A stretch of 64,000 nt of DNA from Cellulomonas sp. 73-92. GTDB lineage: Bacteria > Actinomycetota > Actinomycetes > Actinomycetales > Cellulomonadaceae. The stretch's first letter is position 1; each line of letters starts with the position of its first letter. The notes under the pieces were generated by a model, which was given only the letters and a program-made list of their open reading frames with translations, was not told the origin of the DNA and did no database searches. Shown here piece by piece: positions 49,876 through 59,853 of the stretch. The position numbers and the translations under genes were made by a program. Location: assembly GCF_001898175.1 (NCBI RefSeq), contig NZ_MKTH01000013.1, positions 293,795 through 357,794 on the forward strand, read 5' to 3'.

Positions 49876-51177
49876 TCAGCGGTGGAACAGGCCTGGGTCG
49901 CCGGGGGCCAGGGCTCCGAGGATCCGGTTGAGGTCCTGCACCGATGCGAACTCGACGGTGAGCCGGCCCTTCGACTTGCCGAGCGCCACCTTGACGCGGG
50001 TCTCGAACCTGTCGGACAGCCGGGAGGCCAGGTCGTCGAGCGCCTCGTTCCGGTCGCCCGCGCGCGGGACCGCTCGCCGTACCGGTTTGGAGTCGTCGCC
50101 GAGCGTCACGATCTCCTCGACGGCGCGCACGGAGAGACCCTCGGCCACGATGCGCTGGGCGAGGCGCTCCATCGCCGCCGCGTCCGGGAGCCCGAGGAGC
50201 GCCCTGGCATGGCCCGCCGAGAGGACGCCGGCGGCCACCCGCCGCTGCACCAACGGCGGCAGCTTGAGGAGCCGGAGCGTGTTGGAGATCTGCGGTCGGG
50301 ACCGGTGGATGCGACCAGCGAGCTCCTCCTGCGTGCAGCCGAAGTCGTCGAGGAGCTGCTGGTACGCGGCCGCCTCCTCCAGCGGGTTCAGCTGCGCGCG
50401 GTGCAGGTTCTCCAGGAGGGCGTCGCGCAGCATGTCGCCGTCGTCGGTCTGCCGGATGATCGCCGGGATCGTCTCGAGCCCTGCGGCCTGCGTCGCCCGC
50501 CACCGCCGCTCGCCCATGATCAGCTCGTAGCCGTCGTCCGCGGGGCGTACCACGACCGGCTGGAGCACGCCGACCTCGCGGATCGAGTCGACCAGCTCGT
50601 CGAGCGCCTCTTCGTCGAAGACGGTCCGTGGCTGCCGAGCGTTCGGGTGGATCGAGGCGACCGGGATCTCGGCGAAGGACGCCCCCGGAACCGGCAGCAG
50701 GTCGTCCGACGAGTCGGCGAAGACCCCGTCGATCGACGCCGCGCCTCCGTGGTCGGTGCCGTGGTCGACCGGTGCGGAGGCGGCGATGGTCGGGCTGAGC
50801 GCGGCCGCGAGGTCATCGGTCGCCACGCCGTCAGCGTGCCCGTCGTGACTGGTCGCACCGCGGGCGTCGGTCGCCCCCCCGTTGGTGCGGGCGTCGGCGC
50901 CCGCCGCGTCATGACCGTCGGTCGCCACGCCGTTGGTGTGGGCGTCACGACCGGCCACGCCGGCGCCGTCGGGGCTCAAGCCCACCGTGCCCTGTCCGTC
51001 GGCCGCCAGAGCGTCGGCATGCCCGTCGCGCTCGGCGACGGCCAAGGCCGTAGCGGCCTGGTCGCCGCCGCGGGTGCTGGGGAAGAAGACGTCCACCGGC
51101 CGCTCTCGCGTCGAGTCCGCGCTCGTCGGGATGAGCGCACCGAGGCCGCGCCCGAGTCCACGCCGCTTCTCGCTCAC
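49876..51177 (-). CDS. parB: Chromosome partition protein ParB
   Basis: 433-aa CTPase clamp that loads at parS and spreads. N-terminal [14 protein letters not shown] is the ParA-contact/start motif. After an unusual linker, residues about 45-150, comes the ParB domain: [23 protein letters not shown], the parS-binding HTH ([24 protein letters not shown]) and a C-terminal dimer domain ending [15 protein letters not shown]. The linker carries imperfect repeats around [14 protein letters not shown] and HADGVATDD. The GTG overlaps the parA stop by four bases. Confidence 0.95.
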   Translation of the reverse strand: MSEKRRGLGRGLGALIPTSADSTRERPVDVFFPSTRGGDQAATALAVAERDGHADALAADGQGTVGLSPDGAGVAGRDAHTNGVATDGHDAAGADARTNGGATDARGATSHDGHADGVATDDLAAALSPTIAASAPVDHGTDHGGAASIDGVFADSSDDLLPVPGASFAEIPVASIHPNARQPRTVFDEEALDELVDSIREVGVLQPVVVRPADDGYELIMGERRWRATQAAGLETIPAIIRQTDDGDMLRDALLENLHRAQLNPLEEAAAYQQLLDDFGCTQEELAGRIHRSRPQISNTLRLLKLPPLVQRRVAAGVLSAGHARALLGLPDAAAMERLAQRIVAEGLSVRAVEEIVTLGDDSKPVRRAVPRAGDRNEALDDLASRLSDRFETRVKVALGKSKGRLTVEFASVQDLNRILGALAPGDPGLFHR

Positions 51178-52823
51178 TGCTCCTCCTTGCCGGCAGTACG
51201 CCAGGTCTCCATCGTCGACGGCCTGTTGCCCTCGCTGTGCATCGGCGGCCGCCCGTCGTGCGTGGACGCGCCGTTCATGCGGCCGGACGCCATCCGGTCG
51301 GTCGCTCCACCGTCGATCGCACCGCCGGCACGGCGTGCGCCGCGCTCGGCGAGCTCGCGTGCCGCCTCGAGGTAGGCCAACGCCCCGGACGAGCCGGGGT
51401 CGTACGTCATGACCGTCTGCCCGTAGCTCGGTGCCTCCGAGATCCGCACGGACCGTGGGACCGTGGTGCGCAGGGTGGTGTCCGGGAAGTGGGTGCGCAC
51501 CTCGTCGGCCACCTGTTGCGCGAGGTTCGTCCGGCCGTCGTACATCGTCAGCAGGATCGTGGAGACGTGAAGCCCGGGGTTGAGGTGGGCCTGGATCAGC
51601 TCGATCGTCTTGAGGAGCTGGCTGAGCCCCTCAAGCGCGTAGTACTCGCACTGGATCGGGATGAAGACCTCCCGCCCCGCGGCGAACGCGTTGACGGTGA
51701 GCAGGCCGAGGCTGGGTGGGCAGTCGACGAGGACGTAGTCGATGCGTTCGAGCCCGTGCTCCGACCGCCATGTCATGTACTGCTCGAGGGCGTGGCGAAG
51801 GCGTGTCTCGCGCGCCACCATCGAGACGAGCTCGATCTCGGCGCCCGACAGGTCGATCGTCGCGGGTACGCAGAAGAGGCCGGGCACATCGGGGCTCTGC
51901 TGGACCGCGCCGTGCAGCGGCGTGCTGTCCACGAGGACCTCGTAGATCGAGGGAGTCCCCGCGCGATGCTCGACGCCGAGCGCGGTCGACGCGTTACCCT
52001 GCGGGTCGCTGTCGACCACCAGCACCGTCAGACCCGACTGAGCGAGTGCCGCCGCAAGGTTGACCGTCGTGGTGGTCTTGCCGACGCCACCCTTCTGGTT
52101 CGCGACGGTGATGATCCTGGTGACCTCGGGCCTGGGAAAGCGTCGACCGCGGAGCTCGATGCGGCGGCGAGCATCCTGATGGAGCTCAGCCAGGACGGGC
52201 GTGTCATCCGACGCCGACGGCAGGCTCTGCACGAGCGCCGCGCGGCGCCGCTCCTCGGGATCGCCGGGTGCGTCGACGCGCGCCCAGCTCGGCGACCCCG
52301 CGGACTGTTCCACGGCGGTGTCGTCCATGCCCATGCCGGCTTCCGTTCCCTCTGCTCGTCCCACGTCCGGCCCGGCGCCTTCGGCCTGACGGCTGGCGGC
52401 GGGCTCATCCGGCCCTGCCGCGGGTGCTGACGTGACGTCGACCGGGTCTCCGATCGACGGCGCAAGCGTTTCACGTGAAACGCCGGCTGCGGTAAGCCGC
52501 GCCGGGCGATTTGTCACCCTTTGACCGTCAGTGTCGCTGTCGTCCGAAGCGGCCGGGATCTCTTCTCCGCGGCGGGGCGCTGCGGTGTGGGAGGTTCCCG
52601 CGACGTGGACCGCGGGCGACGTTTCACGTGAAACGTCGCGGTTGCCCAGAGCCGGCACCGCGACGCCCCCCTCGCGAAGGTGCTCGCCGTCACCCACCTC
52701 GATCCGGACGTCGGTCGCCTGGCCGGAGCCTTCGCCGAGCTGCGTCGGGATCGTGGTGGTCGCCTCCACGGGCGCCCTGTCGCTCGGGACCGTGACGCTG
52801 AGCGTCGACACGGCCGCGGGCAC
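51174..52823 (-). CDS. parA: Chromosome partition ATPase ParA
   Basis: About 549-aa ATPase driving ParB-parS complexes. The catalytic part, beginning near residue 225, has the deviant Walker [13 protein letters not shown] near residue 243, [13 protein letters not shown] and [16 protein letters not shown]. The first 220 residues are low-complexity and include two VSRET pentapeptides, each encoded by an in-frame parS site. The start is uncertain: GTG 52823 lies 22 bases after the rsmG stop, but a downstream ATG near 52333 would remove the extension and leave the parS sites upstream of the gene. Confidence 0.9.
   Translation of the reverse strand: MPAAVSTLSVTVPSDRAPVEATTTIPTQLGEGSGQATDVRIEVGDGEHLREGGVAVPALGNRDVSRETSPAVHVAGTSHTAAPRRGEEIPAASDDSDTDGQRVTNRPARLTAAGVSRETLAPSIGDPVDVTSAPAAGPDEPAASRQAEGAGPDVGRAEGTEAGMGMDDTAVEQSAGSPSWARVDAPGDPEERRRAALVQSLPSASDDTPVLAELHQDARRRIELRGRRFPRPEVTRIITVANQKGGVGKTTTTVNLAAALAQSGLTVLVVDSDPQGNASTALGVEHRAGTPSIYEVLVDSTPLHGAVQQSPDVPGLFCVPATIDLSGAEIELVSMVARETRLRHALEQYMTWRSEHGLERIDYVLVDCPPSLGLLTVNAFAAGREVFIPIQCEYYALEGLSQLLKTIELIQAHLNPGLHVSTILLTMYDGRTNLAQQVADEVRTHFPDTTLRTTVPRSVRISEAPSYGQTVMTYDPGSSGALAYLEAARELAERGARRAGGAIDGGATDRMASGRMNGASTHDGRPPMHSEGNRPSTMETWRTAGKEEQ
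52468..52481. promoter_or_regulatory. parS site 1
   Basis: GTTTCACGTGAAAC, the full 14-bp ParB-binding palindrome, within the 5' part of parA and read as VSRET. Confidence 0.93.
52621..52634. promoter_or_regulatory. parS site 2
   Basis: GTTTCACGTGAAAC, extended by flanking GAC/GTC to a 20-bp palindrome. It lies 153 bp (51 codons) from site 1, so both encode VSRET in the same parA frame. Confidence 0.93.
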
Positions 52824-52845
52824 CGGAGCCGCACGTCGCTTCCCT

Positions 52846-53544
52846 CTACCGAACACCGGCCGCACCCCCGACCCGCACCGCACGCACGACCCGTGTCGGC
52901 TCGACGCCTGCGACGGTCTGGATCTCCCTGACCTCGACGTCGACCCACCCGCGGCGTCGAGCCGCGGACGCCGCTGCCGCCACCTCGTCGCTCGCCCGAG
53001 CGCCCTTGATCGCGAACAGGCCTCCCCCGGGGTGCACGAGGGGCACCGCCCACCGATACAGGTTGTCGAGCCCCGAGACCGCGCGTGCGGTGACGGCGTC
53101 CGCGCGGACGGCGCCGACGACATCCTCGGCGCGACCGCGCAGGACCTCCACGTTCGAGAGGAGCAGCTCGCCGACGACGAATCGCAGCCAATCGGCGCGC
53201 CGCTCCATCGGCTCCAGGAGTACCACGTGCGCCTCAGGTCGCATCGCCGCCACCACGATGCCCGGCAGGCCACCACCACTGCCTAGGTCCACCAGCGCGC
53301 CCGAGGGCGGGAGGAGGTTCACCACTCCCGCGGAGTTCAGCAGGTGGCGTTCCCAGAGGCGACCTGCCTCGTTGGGACCGAGGAGACCACGCTCGACGCC
53401 GTGTACGCGGAGCAGCTCGGCGAAGCCCTGGACCGCAGCCCACGCGGGGCCGAAGTACTCCCGTACCCGGGGGTCGCCGTCGAGCGGGTCCGGGGTCTCC
53501 ACGATGTCGGCGGACTCGGCCGTGGACCGTCCATCATGGGCCAT
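52846..53544 (-). CDS. rsmG: 16S rRNA (guanine527-N7)-methyltransferase
   Basis: 232-aa SAM-dependent methyltransferase (GidB). The SAM motif LVDLGSGGGLPGIVVA lies near residue 75; LLEPMERRADWLRFV and the AVSGLDNLYRWAVPL segment are typical. ATG 53544 has GGAG eight bases upstream; GTG 53565 is an alternative. parA begins 22 bases downstream. It is separated from jag by an unusual 1.9-kb stretch. Confidence 0.94.
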   Translation of the reverse strand: MAHDGRSTAESADIVETPDPLDGDPRVREYFGPAWAAVQGFAELLRVHGVERGLLGPNEAGRLWERHLLNSAGVVNLLPPSGALVDLGSGGGLPGIVVAAMRPEAHVVLLEPMERRADWLRFVVGELLLSNVEVLRGRAEDVVGAVRADAVTARAVSGLDNLYRWAVPLVHPGGGLFAIKGARASDEVAAAASAARRRGWVDVEVREIQTVAGVEPTRVVRAVRVGGAAGVR

Positions 53545-53787
53545 CCCCGCCTCCGTACCGCTCACACCCGCACCCCACGCTCACGCCGACAACGTCCGCC
53601 CACGCTACCCGGCGCGGCCGGTCCGTCTGCGCCACCGCCCACAGGCTCGGGAAGATCGGGCCCACGCCGTTCCATCGCTCCTGGTCCCGCACGCGAGCCA
53701 CCACCTGGCGACACGCCCGGGCCCAGCCGTTCGACCAGGCCGTGCTCCGAAGGCTGATCCGAGTCGGGGGGCGGTGGTTCGGGGCCG

Positions 53788-54306
53788 CTACTGGTCCGTC
53801 GGACGGCCTTGGGCGTACCACTCCGCGAGGCCCGCGAGGCCGGTCGCGTACCGGCCCAGATCGGTGACCTCGGCATGGTTCGTGACGATGGTCAGAAGCT
53901 CGGCCACGGCCTCGTCCTGACGCCCGACCTCGTTGAGGGTAAGAGCACGGAAGACCCCGACGGACTCGGACGTCGGGAACTGGCGGGCGGCGCGGTCGAG
54001 TACCTGAAGTGAGGCCTCGTACTCGCCGAGCCACCGCAGCGTGCTGCCGTACTGACACGAGCAGCGACGCAGGCTCTCCCCCGACAGTCCCAGACGCAAC
54101 GCCTCCTCGTAGCGAGCTCGCGCTTGGGATTCGTGACCGGCCGTGTCGTACGCGCCGGCGACCTCGTAAGTCAGGACCGGGTTGCCCGGGTGCTGCCTCA
54201 GGAGATCCTCGAAGTAGGCGATCGTCGGTGCCATGTTGTTCGGGTCGCGGCGCTCGTAACCCTCAGCGATCGCGGCCTCGAGCTCGGCGGTCAGGGTGAG
54301 CGTCAT
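53788..54306 (-). CDS. Tetratricopeptide-repeat protein
   Basis: 172-aa soluble helical protein with about four TPR-like helix pairs: PTIAYFEDLLRQHPGNPVLTYEVAGAYDTAGHESQARARYEEAL, then SCQYGSTLRWLGEYEASLQVLDRAARQFP and EVGRQDEAVAELLTIV. TPR proteins of this size act as scaffolds; function is unknown. Its place between rsmG and jag is not part of the usual origin order, so the gene is probably an insertion. Confidence 0.75.
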   Translation of the reverse strand: MTLTLTAELEAAIAEGYERRDPNNMAPTIAYFEDLLRQHPGNPVLTYEVAGAYDTAGHESQARARYEEALRLGLSGESLRRCSCQYGSTLRWLGEYEASLQVLDRAARQFPTSESVGVFRALTLNEVGRQDEAVAELLTIVTNHAEVTDLGRYATGLAGLAEWYAQGRPTDQ

Positions 54307-54661
54307 GGATGCGATGCTACAAACCGGCGACGACGACCTTCGCCGGGACGAGTCGCGGGAGCTGCCGCTGATCCGTTGCAGGGTGGGGGCGCAGCACTCG
54401 CCGGGGTAACGGTTGTGGCGGTCGCGGCCAACGAGGCGTTCGCTGCACCGGCGCTGGCCACCACCACTCCACCTGAGCTCACCGCCGCCTCGGAGAGCGG
54501 CGACGAAGGAGACCCATCGGACGGTCTCGGCGGGACGGCGCGACGTCTCACGCGGGACGGGTGCACCAGCAAGCCCGCCGAACTCCGCGGTGGCTTTGGC
54601 GACGGGGCTGTTCCTGTCCGGGCCCGTCATCCATCAGACGGTCCGCGCCGAACGGGTCGAC

Positions 54662-54675
54662 GTTTCACGTGAAGC
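54662..54675. promoter_or_regulatory. parS-like site 3 (one mismatch)
   Basis: GTTTCACGTGAAGC differs from the consensus at the 13th base, so it is likely a weaker ParB site. Confidence 0.8.
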
Positions 54676-54772
54676 GTGCCGGCAGCGCTCGCGTCCACCC
54701 GGTCACCGCCCCGGCGAAGCCGCAACGAAGGGCCCTATGGATCACCCCTGCCGGATGGGACCCCGCCGCAAC

Positions 54773-54786
54773 GTTTCACGTGAAAC
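54773..54786. promoter_or_regulatory. parS site 4
   Basis: GTTTCACGTGAAAC, full consensus, 111 bp from the degenerate site 3. Confidence 0.93.
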
Positions 54787-55195
54787 CGAGGTGGTACCGG
54801 CCCGCCAAACGCGGGACTCCCGCCCACAGGTCTTGGCCGCGAGTCATGCTGGCTGTCCATCGACAGGGGACGGGCCCTCGGGCGTAGTCCACAGCACGTG
54901 ACGCGCCGCCCGGCGGCCCGTCCGGGCCACCGGCCAGATGCGAGAGGCGTCGCTCAACACCGACTCCTCCAGCACCTGGCTGAGCGGGCGAAGCAGTAGT
55001 GCGATCACGTGGGCCCCCTGAGCCCCGCCTGGTCGGGTCGGTGCGCCACCGTGGGCCTCGTCGCACGCAGGCTCGCGATCTCAACCCAGCACAGCGAGCA
55101 TGCCGTCGCCGTCGGTCAGGGTGACCGCACGAACCCGTCTGCTGGCCGCCGGCGCAGGGTGCGACAGGCACGGCTACCCACCGCCGCGGTCCTCC

Positions 55196-55209
55196 GTTTC
55201 ACGTGAAAC
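55196..55209. promoter_or_regulatory. parS site 5
   Basis: GTTTCACGTGAAAC in duplication unit 1, perfectly conserved although its surroundings have diverged. Confidence 0.93.
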
Positions 55210-55213
55210 GTCC

Positions 55214-55310
55214 GTCTGGCCGGCCGCCCCACATACCGGTGGGGGGCTCCTGGCCGCCGGACTCCGGCACAAGGCCTGCCGCCGCTGACGCGTCGTGCAC
55301 GACGTCCACT
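55214..55310 (-). pseudogene. Decayed duplicate of the jag 3' end
   Basis: The stretch parallels the last 30-35 codons of jag but has lost one base near the FERKVVHD segment, has an altered stop codon and several substitutions. It cannot be translated as the Jag C-terminus. It is a remnant of the tandem duplication. Confidence 0.75.
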
Positions 55311-55416
55311 CAAACAGGGTCAGCCGTCGCCGCCGTCACGATGACCGCACGAACCTGTCGGCCGGTCGCTGGTGCCTGGGCGAGACAGAAACGGCGGGCC
55401 ACCGCCGCGGCCCGCT

Positions 55417-55430
55417 GTTTCACGTGAAAC
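55417..55430. promoter_or_regulatory. parS site 6
   Basis: GTTTCACGTGAAAC in duplication unit 2, five bases downstream of the jag stop codon. Confidence 0.93.
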
Positions 55431-55435
55431 GTCCG

Positions 55436-55948
55436 TCAGGCCGGCCGCACGACCACGTACCGATAGGGCTCCTGCCCGTCGGACTCCGACACGAGGCCCG
55501 CCGCCGCTACTGCGTCGTGCACGACCTTCCGCTCGAACGGGTTCATCGGCTCGAGCTCCACCTGACGACCCGACGACCGCACCTGCTCGATCGCGTCCTC
55601 AGCGACGCGCGTCAGCTCGGTCTTGCGTCCCGACCGGTAGCCGGCGACGTCCAGCATGAGCCGGCTCCGATCCCCGGTGCGCGCCTGGACCGCGAGCCGC
55701 GTCAGCTCCTGCAGAGCCTCGAGGGTCTCACCTTCGGGACCCACCAGGCGCCGCAGCGCAGGGTCCGACGGGTTCTCCGAGACGATCTCCACCGCGGCCC
55801 GGCCGTGGTCGACGTCGATCTCGATGTCCCCATCAAGGTCGGCGATGTCCATCAGCTCCTCGAGATAGTCCGCGGCGATCTCGCCCTCCTCCTCCAGGCG
55901 TCTCGTCACCGCAGCATCACCGGATTCCTCCGGCGTGGTGGCGCTCAT
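55436..55948 (-). CDS. jag: RNA-binding protein Jag/KhpB
   Basis: 170-aa cytoplasmic RNA-binding protein with a KH domain (residues about 40-105, EIVSENPSDPALRRLVGPEGETLEALQELT, the GxxG as GPEG) and a C-terminal R3H domain (NPFERKVVHDAV, the RxxxH motif). The N-terminal Jag domain is short, as in actinobacteria. KhpB acts with KhpA in cell-division and envelope gene regulation. It is co-transcribed with yidC upstream, 17 bp apart. Confidence 0.93.
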   Translation of the reverse strand: MSATTPEESGDAAVTRRLEEEGEIAADYLEELMDIADLDGDIEIDVDHGRAAVEIVSENPSDPALRRLVGPEGETLEALQELTRLAVQARTGDRSRLMLDVAGYRSGRKTELTRVAEDAIEQVRSSGRQVELEPMNPFERKVVHDAVAAAGLVSESDGQEPYRYVVVRPA

Positions 55949-55965
55949 CGTCTCGTCCGCTCCCG

Positions 55966-57138
55966 TCACTTCGTCGAGCCGGCTGCGCCGGCACTCGGGT
56001 CGTTGCGCTTCTTCTTCGCCGGAGGTATCTCCAGCTGTCCGGCACCACCCCGGCCGGAGGACGCCTTCTTGCCGGCACCGCTCGGTGCGGGGGCTTCCTC
56101 CGGCTCGTCCACCGGGTCGGGAGCTTCGTCGTCGGCCGACGAGGATGACGTGGTCATGGTCACACCCGGGCGAGGCTTCTGACGATCCTTCCGCACCGGC
56201 TGCTGCCGCTGACCGGACCGGGGCCGCTCCTCGATCGTCGGCTTCTCGTCGGTCACGACCGCCTCGGTCCCGTGATGAGCCGCCTTCTTGGCCTGGCGCT
56301 CCTTGAACAGCCGCTCGGCTTCCGAACCAGGCGCTGGCATCCGCCGGATCGTGTAGAACTGCTGGCCCATCGACCACACGTTCGTCACGGTCCAGTAGAT
56401 GAGGACGCCGATGGGGAAGTTGACGCCGGAGAAGGCGAAGATCAACGGCATCACGTAGAGCAGCACCTTCTGCTGCTGCGCGATCGGACCCTCGAGCGCC
56501 GCCTTCGGCATGTTCTTCATGGTCAGCTGGCGCTGGGTGGTGAACGTGGTCACCGACATAGCGACGATCAGCACGATCGTCACGATCTGGATGTGCACGT
56601 TGCCGCCCGCGCGCATGAACGAGCCGGACAGCGGGGCGCCGAAGACCGTGGCGCTCTCCGCCTGAGCGGCGAGCTGCTGTGTCAGGGTCCCGATGTGGGT
56701 CTTCGCCCCGCCGGCGTACTTGCCCTCCGACAGGAGCGTCAGGCTGTTGAGCACCCGGAACAGGGCGAAAAAGATCGGGGACTGCAGCAGGATCGGTAGG
56801 CACGAGGCGAACGGGTTCGTGTTGTGCTTGCGGTACAGCTCCATCGTCTCGCGGCTCATGGCCTCGCGGGACGCGGGGTCGGACTTCCCCTTGTACTTCT
56901 TCTGGATCGCCTGCAGCTCCGGCTGGATCAGCTGCATCCCCCGGGACGCCTTGATCTGGCGGAAGAACAGCGGGATCAACGCGATCCGCATGACGATGAC
57001 GAGCCCGATGATCGACAGCGCCCACGCCGCGCCGCCGGCCGGATCGAGGCCGATCGCCGAGAACAGCGAGTGGAAGGTCGTCATGATCCAGGCGACCGCG
57101 ATCATGATCGGCCACAGCAGGCTGTCGAACCAGCTCAT
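55966..57138 (-). CDS. yidC: Membrane protein insertase YidC
   Basis: 390-aa insertase with five core helices, no large extracytoplasmic P1 domain. Family segments are LSIIGLVIVMRIALIPLFFRQIKAS, with the hydrophilic-groove Arg, MELYRKHNTNPFASCLPILLQSPIFFALF and FPIGVLIYWTVTNVWSMGQQ. A basic, low-complexity C-terminal tail of about 100 residues (ending KKKRNDPSAGAAGSTK) can contact ribosomes. It lies 22 bp behind yidD. Confidence 0.95.
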   Translation of the reverse strand: MSWFDSLLWPIMIAVAWIMTTFHSLFSAIGLDPAGGAAWALSIIGLVIVMRIALIPLFFRQIKASRGMQLIQPELQAIQKKYKGKSDPASREAMSRETMELYRKHNTNPFASCLPILLQSPIFFALFRVLNSLTLLSEGKYAGGAKTHIGTLTQQLAAQAESATVFGAPLSGSFMRAGGNVHIQIVTIVLIVAMSVTTFTTQRQLTMKNMPKAALEGPIAQQQKVLLYVMPLIFAFSGVNFPIGVLIYWTVTNVWSMGQQFYTIRRMPAPGSEAERLFKERQAKKAAHHGTEAVVTDEKPTIEERPRSGQRQQPVRKDRQKPRPGVTMTTSSSSADDEAPDPVDEPEEAPAPSGAGKKASSGRGGAGQLEIPPAKKKRNDPSAGAAGSTK

Positions 57139-57160
57139 CGGGGCAGAGCTCCTAGGTCAA

Positions 57161-57466
57161 TCAATGCGTGGCGCCGGCCACGGCTGGACGGTGGTGCGCG
57201 TGCCGCTCGCGCGCAGGGGGCACGTCATCAACGCCGCCGCGGCTCCAAGGGTTGCATCGCAGGAGGCGCCAGCCGGCCAGGGCCGACCCGCGCAGCAGGC
57301 CGTGGCGCTGGATGGCGACGACGGCGTACTGCGAGCACGACGGGTAGTACTTGCAGGTCGGCGGCCGCATCGGCGACAGGTACCGCTGGTAGACCCTGAT
57401 GAGCAGGAGGACCAGCCGTGCCGGCAGGCGCACCAGGACGTGCGCGGCCCGCGCCAGCGCGTTCAT
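57161..57466 (-). CDS. yidD: Membrane protein insertion efficiency factor YidD
   Basis: 101-aa YidD (DUF37) protein with the signature [23 protein letters not shown] and [17 protein letters not shown]. It is a peripheral membrane protein that assists YidC. Its ATG overlaps the rnpA stop by four bases. Confidence 0.95.
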   Translation of the reverse strand: MNALARAAHVLVRLPARLVLLLIRVYQRYLSPMRPPTCKYYPSCSQYAVVAIQRHGLLRGSALAGWRLLRCNPWSRGGVDDVPPARERHAHHRPAVAGATH

Positions 57467-57825
57467 CGGGACCGCTCGCCGGCTCGTCGGACCGCCGTCG
57501 ACAACGCGGAGTCCAGGTCTGCCGCTAGGTGGGCGAAGCTCGTCGTCGCAGCGGGCGGCAGCGCGCGCACGACGACGCGCGAGCGGCTGGGCAGCGCGCC
57601 GAGCCGCTCTCCCATGAGCGCCCGCAGGCGACGCTTCACCAGGTTGCGCGTCACCGCGTTGCCCACGGCCCGCGACACGACAAGACCGACCACGGGGCCC
57701 GAGGGCTCCGGGTCGGTCGAGGTCGTCAGGTGCACCACGAGGGACTCCCGGCCGCCGCGCGTGCCACGGCGCACCGCCTGCTCGAAGTCCGAGCCGCGGC
57801 GCATCCGGTGCGCGCGAGGCAGCAC
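57463..57825 (-). CDS. rnpA: Ribonuclease P protein component
   Basis: 120-aa protein cofactor of RNase P. The RNR motif is [18 protein letters not shown] near residue 65; the N-terminus [21 protein letters not shown] is typical and sets the GTG start at 57825. An internal ATG at MRRGSD would truncate it. Located between rpmH (11 bp upstream) and yidD. Confidence 0.93.
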   Translation of the reverse strand: MLPRAHRMRRGSDFEQAVRRGTRGGRESLVVHLTTSTDPEPSGPVVGLVVSRAVGNAVTRNLVKRRLRALMGERLGALPSRSRVVVRALPPAATTSFAHLAADLDSALSTAVRRAGERSR

Positions 57826-57836
57826 CGCGGGATGCG

Positions 57837-57974
57837 TCAGGCCGAGAGCTCCGCGCGGCCCTTGCGGCGCCGCGCGGCGAGGATGGCGCGCCCGGCGCGG
57901 GTCCGCATCCGCAGCCGGAAGCCGTGGGTCTTCGCGCGCCGACGGTTGTTCGGCTGGAAGGTCCGCTTGGTCAC
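57837..57974 (-). CDS. rpmH: Ribosomal protein bL34
   Basis: 45-aa protein: it starts [20 protein letters not shown] and ends in the basic [12 protein letters not shown] start with GGGGAGA five bases upstream. It is the first gene of the rpmH-rnpA-yidD-yidC-jag operon. Confidence 0.97.
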   Translation of the reverse strand: MTKRTFQPNNRRRAKTHGFRLRMRTRAGRAILAARRRKGRAELSA

Positions 57975-58416
57975 GAGATTCTCCCCGGAACTGGCCCGCG
58001 ACGTGCGCGGACGGATGGAGCAGGTCAGGTCGCCGGCTGGACGTTCCCCGTACTGCAGGGTGCTCTCGACCGGTCTCGATCTCGGTAAACGACCGAGGGC
58101 GATGGCATCGAGGCGCGCGAACGGGAGCCGTCAACAAGGCTGAATCACGCTACGCTGCCGCCGCTGAACAGGTCAAATCCGACCCGTTGTCCAGTCGACA
58201 CGCCGATCGCCGCCAACTCACCCGCCGCCTGGACTCGTCGCACACCCGCCCGGCCACTACGATCTGTGGTCGTTGCGCCCCCCACCCCACGGTCGCCGCG
58301 CCGCGCCGTGCGCGCGTTGGGCGAAGGTCGGGCTGAACCGCACACAGATGTGGACAAGTGTGTGGATGAGCGCGCGCTGAGGTACCGGACACGACTTTTG
58401 GTCGAGAGCAGCAGGG
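57975..58416. other. rpmH-dnaA intergenic region
   Basis: 442 bp holding the divergent promoters. A perfect DnaA box TGTGGACAA (58349-58357) is followed by TGTGGATGA (58361-58369), and TTGTCCAGT lies near 58187. These probably serve dnaA autoregulation and the left part of the origin. Confidence 0.75.
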
Positions 58417-59853
58417 GTGAGTGTGAGCGACGACCTGGCCCAGATCTGGGGCCACGTGGTGTCCGAGCTGGGGACCAGTCCGGACATCACGCCGCGTCAG
58501 CTGGCCTTCGTCCGGCTCGCCCGTCCGCTCGGTCTCTTCGACGGCACCCTCCTGCTCGCGGTCGGCAACGACTTCACCAAGGACTACCTCGAGTCCCGCG
58601 TCCGGACCGAGGTGACGCACGCGCTCTCGGAGGCCATCGGCCGTGAGGCACGCTTCGCCGTCTCGGTGGACCCAGACCTCGACGACCAGGCTCTGCCCCT
58701 GCCGCCCGCGCCGGCCCCGACGCCCGTCGTCGAGGTCGCCCCGGCACGCACCGCGGCGCCGTACTCGCCTTCCGCCTCGGGCGGTGACGTCCCGAGCGGT
58801 CGTCGCGCGGCAGTGGAGCCGGCGCGTCTGAACCCCAAGTACGTGTTCGAGACGTTCGTCCCGGGGTCGTCCAACCGGTTCGCACACGCGGCGGCCCTCG
58901 CCGTCGCCGAGGCACCCGCCAAGGCCTACAACCCGCTGTTCATCTACGGGAACTCCGGGCTCGGCAAGACGCACCTGCTCCACGCGATCGGGCACTACGC
59001 CCAGAACCTCTACCCCACGATCCGGGTGCGGTACGTGAACTCCGAGGAGTTCACCAACGACTTCATCAACTCCATCGGCGAGGGCAAGGCGGGCGCGTTC
59101 CAGCGCCGCTACCGCGAGGTGGACGTCCTCCTCATCGACGACATCCAGTTCCTGCAGGGCAAGGAACAGACGATGGAGGAGTTCTTCCACACGTTCAACA
59201 CCCTGCACAACGCCAACAAGCAGGTGGTGATCACCTCCGACCTGCCGCCCAAGGAGCTCAACGGGTTCGAGGACAGGATGCGGTCCCGCTTCGAGTGGGG
59301 CCTCATCACCGACGTGCAGCCACCGGACCTCGAGACGCGCATCGCGATCCTGCGGAAGAAAGCGGGCTCGGAGGGGCTCAAGGCGCCGGACGACGTCCTC
59401 GAGCACATCGCCTCCAAGATCAGCAGCAACATCCGCGAGCTGGAGGGTGCGCTCATCCGCGTCACCGCGTTCGCGAACCTCAACCGGCAGCAGGTCGACA
59501 TGTCGCTCGCGGAGATCGTCCTGAAGGACCTCATCACCGACGACGACTCGGCCGAGATCACGGCGACGATCGTCATCGGCCAGACCGCCATGTACTTCGG
59601 CCTGACGATCGAGGACCTGTGCGGGTCGAGCCGCTCCCGTGTCCTGGTCACGGCCCGGCAGATCGCCATGTACCTCTGCCGTGAGCTCACCGACCTCTCG
59701 CTGCCCAAGATCGGGCAGGCCTTCGGCGGCCGGGACCACACGACCGTCATGCACGCCAACCGGAAGATCCGCGAGCTCATGGCCGAGCGCCGCTCGATCT
59801 ACAACCAGGTGACCGAGCTGACCAACCGGATCAAGCAGCAGAACCGCGGCTAG
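58417..59853 (+). CDS. dnaA: Chromosomal replication initiator DnaA
   Basis: 478-aa AAA+ initiator. Domain I fills residues 1-85, a Pro/Ala linker 90-135, domain III with Walker [17 protein letters not shown] and Walker [11 protein letters not shown], and domain IV with the DnaA-box binding signature [18 protein letters not shown] 58417 is used; GTG 58423 two codons in is also possible. Confidence 0.97.
   Translation: MSVSDDLAQIWGHVVSELGTSPDITPRQLAFVRLARPLGLFDGTLLLAVGNDFTKDYLESRVRTEVTHALSEAIGREARFAVSVDPDLDDQALPLPPAPAPTPVVEVAPARTAAPYSPSASGGDVPSGRRAAVEPARLNPKYVFETFVPGSSNRFAHAAALAVAEAPAKAYNPLFIYGNSGLGKTHLLHAIGHYAQNLYPTIRVRYVNSEEFTNDFINSIGEGKAGAFQRRYREVDVLLIDDIQFLQGKEQTMEEFFHTFNTLHNANKQVVITSDLPPKELNGFEDRMRSRFEWGLITDVQPPDLETRIAILRKKAGSEGLKAPDDVLEHIASKISSNIRELEGALIRVTAFANLNRQQVDMSLAEIVLKDLITDDDSAEITATIVIGQTAMYFGLTIEDLCGSSRSRVLVTARQIAMYLCRELTDLSLPKIGQAFGGRDHTTVMHANRKIRELMAERRSIYNQVTELTNRIKQQNRG

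Larger units (their letters stand above)
54307..55435. other. Non-coding parS-rich region between the TPR gene and jag
   Basis: About 1.1 kb with no convincing gene on either strand. It contains four parS or parS-like sites and a decayed duplicate of the jag 3' end. It probably serves as the main ParB nucleation region close to oriC. Confidence 0.75.
55100..55540. repeat. Tandem duplication of about 221 bp carrying parS and the jag 3' end
   Basis: Unit 1 (about 55100-55318) and unit 2 (about 55319-55540) align over their length. Anchors are TGACCGCACGAACC at 55122/55342, parS at 55196/55417 and GTCGTGCACGAC at 55292/55514, offsets of 220-222 bp. Unit 2 contains the functional end of jag; unit 1 is diverged. 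Confidence 0.88.

Noticed and set aside
54303..54901. Small open frames in the parS-rich gap
   Set aside because: No ribosome sites, no motifs, Arg/Pro-rich composition, and frames cross parS sites; treated as non-coding.
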